6,275 nt of DNA from Gammaproteobacteria bacterium (GTDB taxonomy: Bacteria > Pseudomonadota > Gammaproteobacteria > Burkholderiales > Burkholderiaceae_E), in the NCBI GenBank assembly GCA_030425615.1, contig JAUIAI010000169.1:1-6275 (forward strand). Reading direction: 5' to 3'. The position numbers and the translations under genes were made by a program. Shown here piece after piece: positions 5,664 through 6,275 of this stretch. Each line of letters begins with the position of its first letter. Position 1 is the stretch's first letter. The notes beneath the pieces are model-generated. The model made no database searches and was not told the DNA's origin. It saw only the letters and a list, made by a program, of their open reading frames with translations.

Positions 5664-6275
5664 TCACTCGTACCAGATCTCGCGCTCGAGCGCCTTCGGG
5701 TTGTCACGAAAGCGGGCGAGCCAGTCCTGTGCGATATCGCCGGGAAAGACGTCTTCCTGGCTGCCGCGCAGCGCGCCCAGGATGGCGCGCGCCACGGCTG
5801 ACGGGGCCAGTTTCGGTGGCGGCAGCATCTGATTCCATTCGTCGTCGATCGGACCCGGATAGACGTTGATGACCCGCACGTTGGCCACCTGCATTTCCGC
5901 GCGCAGGCACTGAGCCAGCGAGGCCGCCGCAGCCTTCGAGGCCGAGAACGTGCCGTGCGAGGGGAAGTTCGCCAGCGCGAAAATCGACAGCAGGTTCACC
6001 CAGGCCGTGGCGCTGCGCAGCCCGTCCGCGCCACGCGCGCGCATCACCGGGCCGAACTCCTGGGCCAGGCGCAGGAGCCCGAAGTAGTTGACGTCCATCT
6101 CGGCACGCGCGGTCTCCACGCCGTAGCGGGACGCGATGCCCTCGCTGCGGTGGTACTCGGCATTGTTGATCAGGATGTCGACCTTGGGCCCGATGGCGCC
6201 CGCGCAGTCCTTGACCTGGCGCGAGTCCGTGACGTCGAGCGGCAGCCAGTGCACCTGCGGCAGTTCGTCGAGCGC
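5664..6275 (-). CDS. Divergent SDR-fold protein, 5' end beyond window, catalytic Tyr replaced by Phe
   Basis: The frame is open to the right edge and the visible 203 residues are the C-terminal part; the TGxxxGxG cofactor loop lies outside. A GTG at 6254 is not a real start, since sequence continues in frame upstream (ALDELPQ) in normal SDR order. SDR features: LDVTD near 13-17, ILINNAE at 34-40 (family NNAG, so Gly to Glu), S97, then F110-S-A-S-K114, and YPGPID further on. S97 to residue 110 is the canonical 13-residue spacing, so F110 (TTC at 5948-5946) sits exactly where the catalytic Tyr should be. The protein ends WYE, 30 bp before the next SDR, so both likely share a transcript. It may be catalytically altered, a non-redox SDR, or a partner of the neighbouring SDR. 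Family clear; activity uncertain. Confidence 0.85.
   Translation of the reverse strand, partial: ALDELPQVHWLPLDVTDSRQVKDCAGAIGPKVDILINNAEYHRSEGIASRYGVETARAEMDVNYFGLLRLAQEFGPVMRARGADGLRSATAWVNLLSIFALANFPSHGTFSASKAAAASLAQCLRAEMQVANVRVINVYPGPIDDEWNQMLPPPKLAPSAVARAILGALRGSQEDVFPGDIAQDWLARFRDNPKALEREIWYE

Noticed and set aside
4758..5801. Plus-strand open frame of 347 codons over the SDR region
   Set aside because: It lies antisense to a complete SDR with intact motifs and its product is Arg/Gly/Asp-rich without family resemblance.

Overview
The window is GC-rich (roughly two thirds G+C by eye) and every credible gene lies on the minus strand, read right to left. Protein style and gene families suggest a high-GC proteobacterium, possibly Burkholderiales-like, but nothing here fixes the taxon. 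I see no RNA gene, mobile element, CRISPR array or strong terminator.

In transcription order the genes are: (1) an SDR-fold protein whose 5' end lies beyond the right edge (5664-6275); (2) a complete classical SDR oxidoreductase (4905-5633); (3) a metal-dependent cyclase-family hydrolase whose ligand pattern fits isatin hydrolase (4043-4843); (4) an IorA-type thiamine-diphosphate/iron-sulfur 2-oxoacid:ferredoxin oxidoreductase alpha subunit (1868-4042); (5) its IorB-type partner, unusually large and cut by the left edge (1-1871). Gaps are 30 bp, 61 bp, 0 bp (TGA directly followed by ATG) and a 4-base ATGA overlap, so this looks like one operon with tight translational coupling of the last three genes.

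The most interesting reading is metabolic. A cyclase-family hydrolase with an isatin-hydrolase-like site would open isatin to isatinate (2-aminophenylglyoxylate), which is itself an aryl 2-oxoacid. The gene immediately downstream encodes an enzyme class that converts aryl 2-oxoacids to acyl-CoA. The pair could therefore make 2-aminobenzoyl-CoA (anthraniloyl-CoA) directly, with the SDRs acting upstream on alcohol/ketone forms such as dioxindole and isatin. This would be a branch of indole or indole-3-acetate catabolism. It is an inference; the conservative alternative is ordinary arylpyruvate oxidation.

Residue-level oddities: the partial SDR has Phe at the catalytic Tyr position; the complete SDR has His where the tetrad Asn is expected; the first Fe-S cluster motif of the alpha subunit has Asp replacing a Cys; the beta subunit carries a disordered-looking N-terminal extension of about 140 residues.
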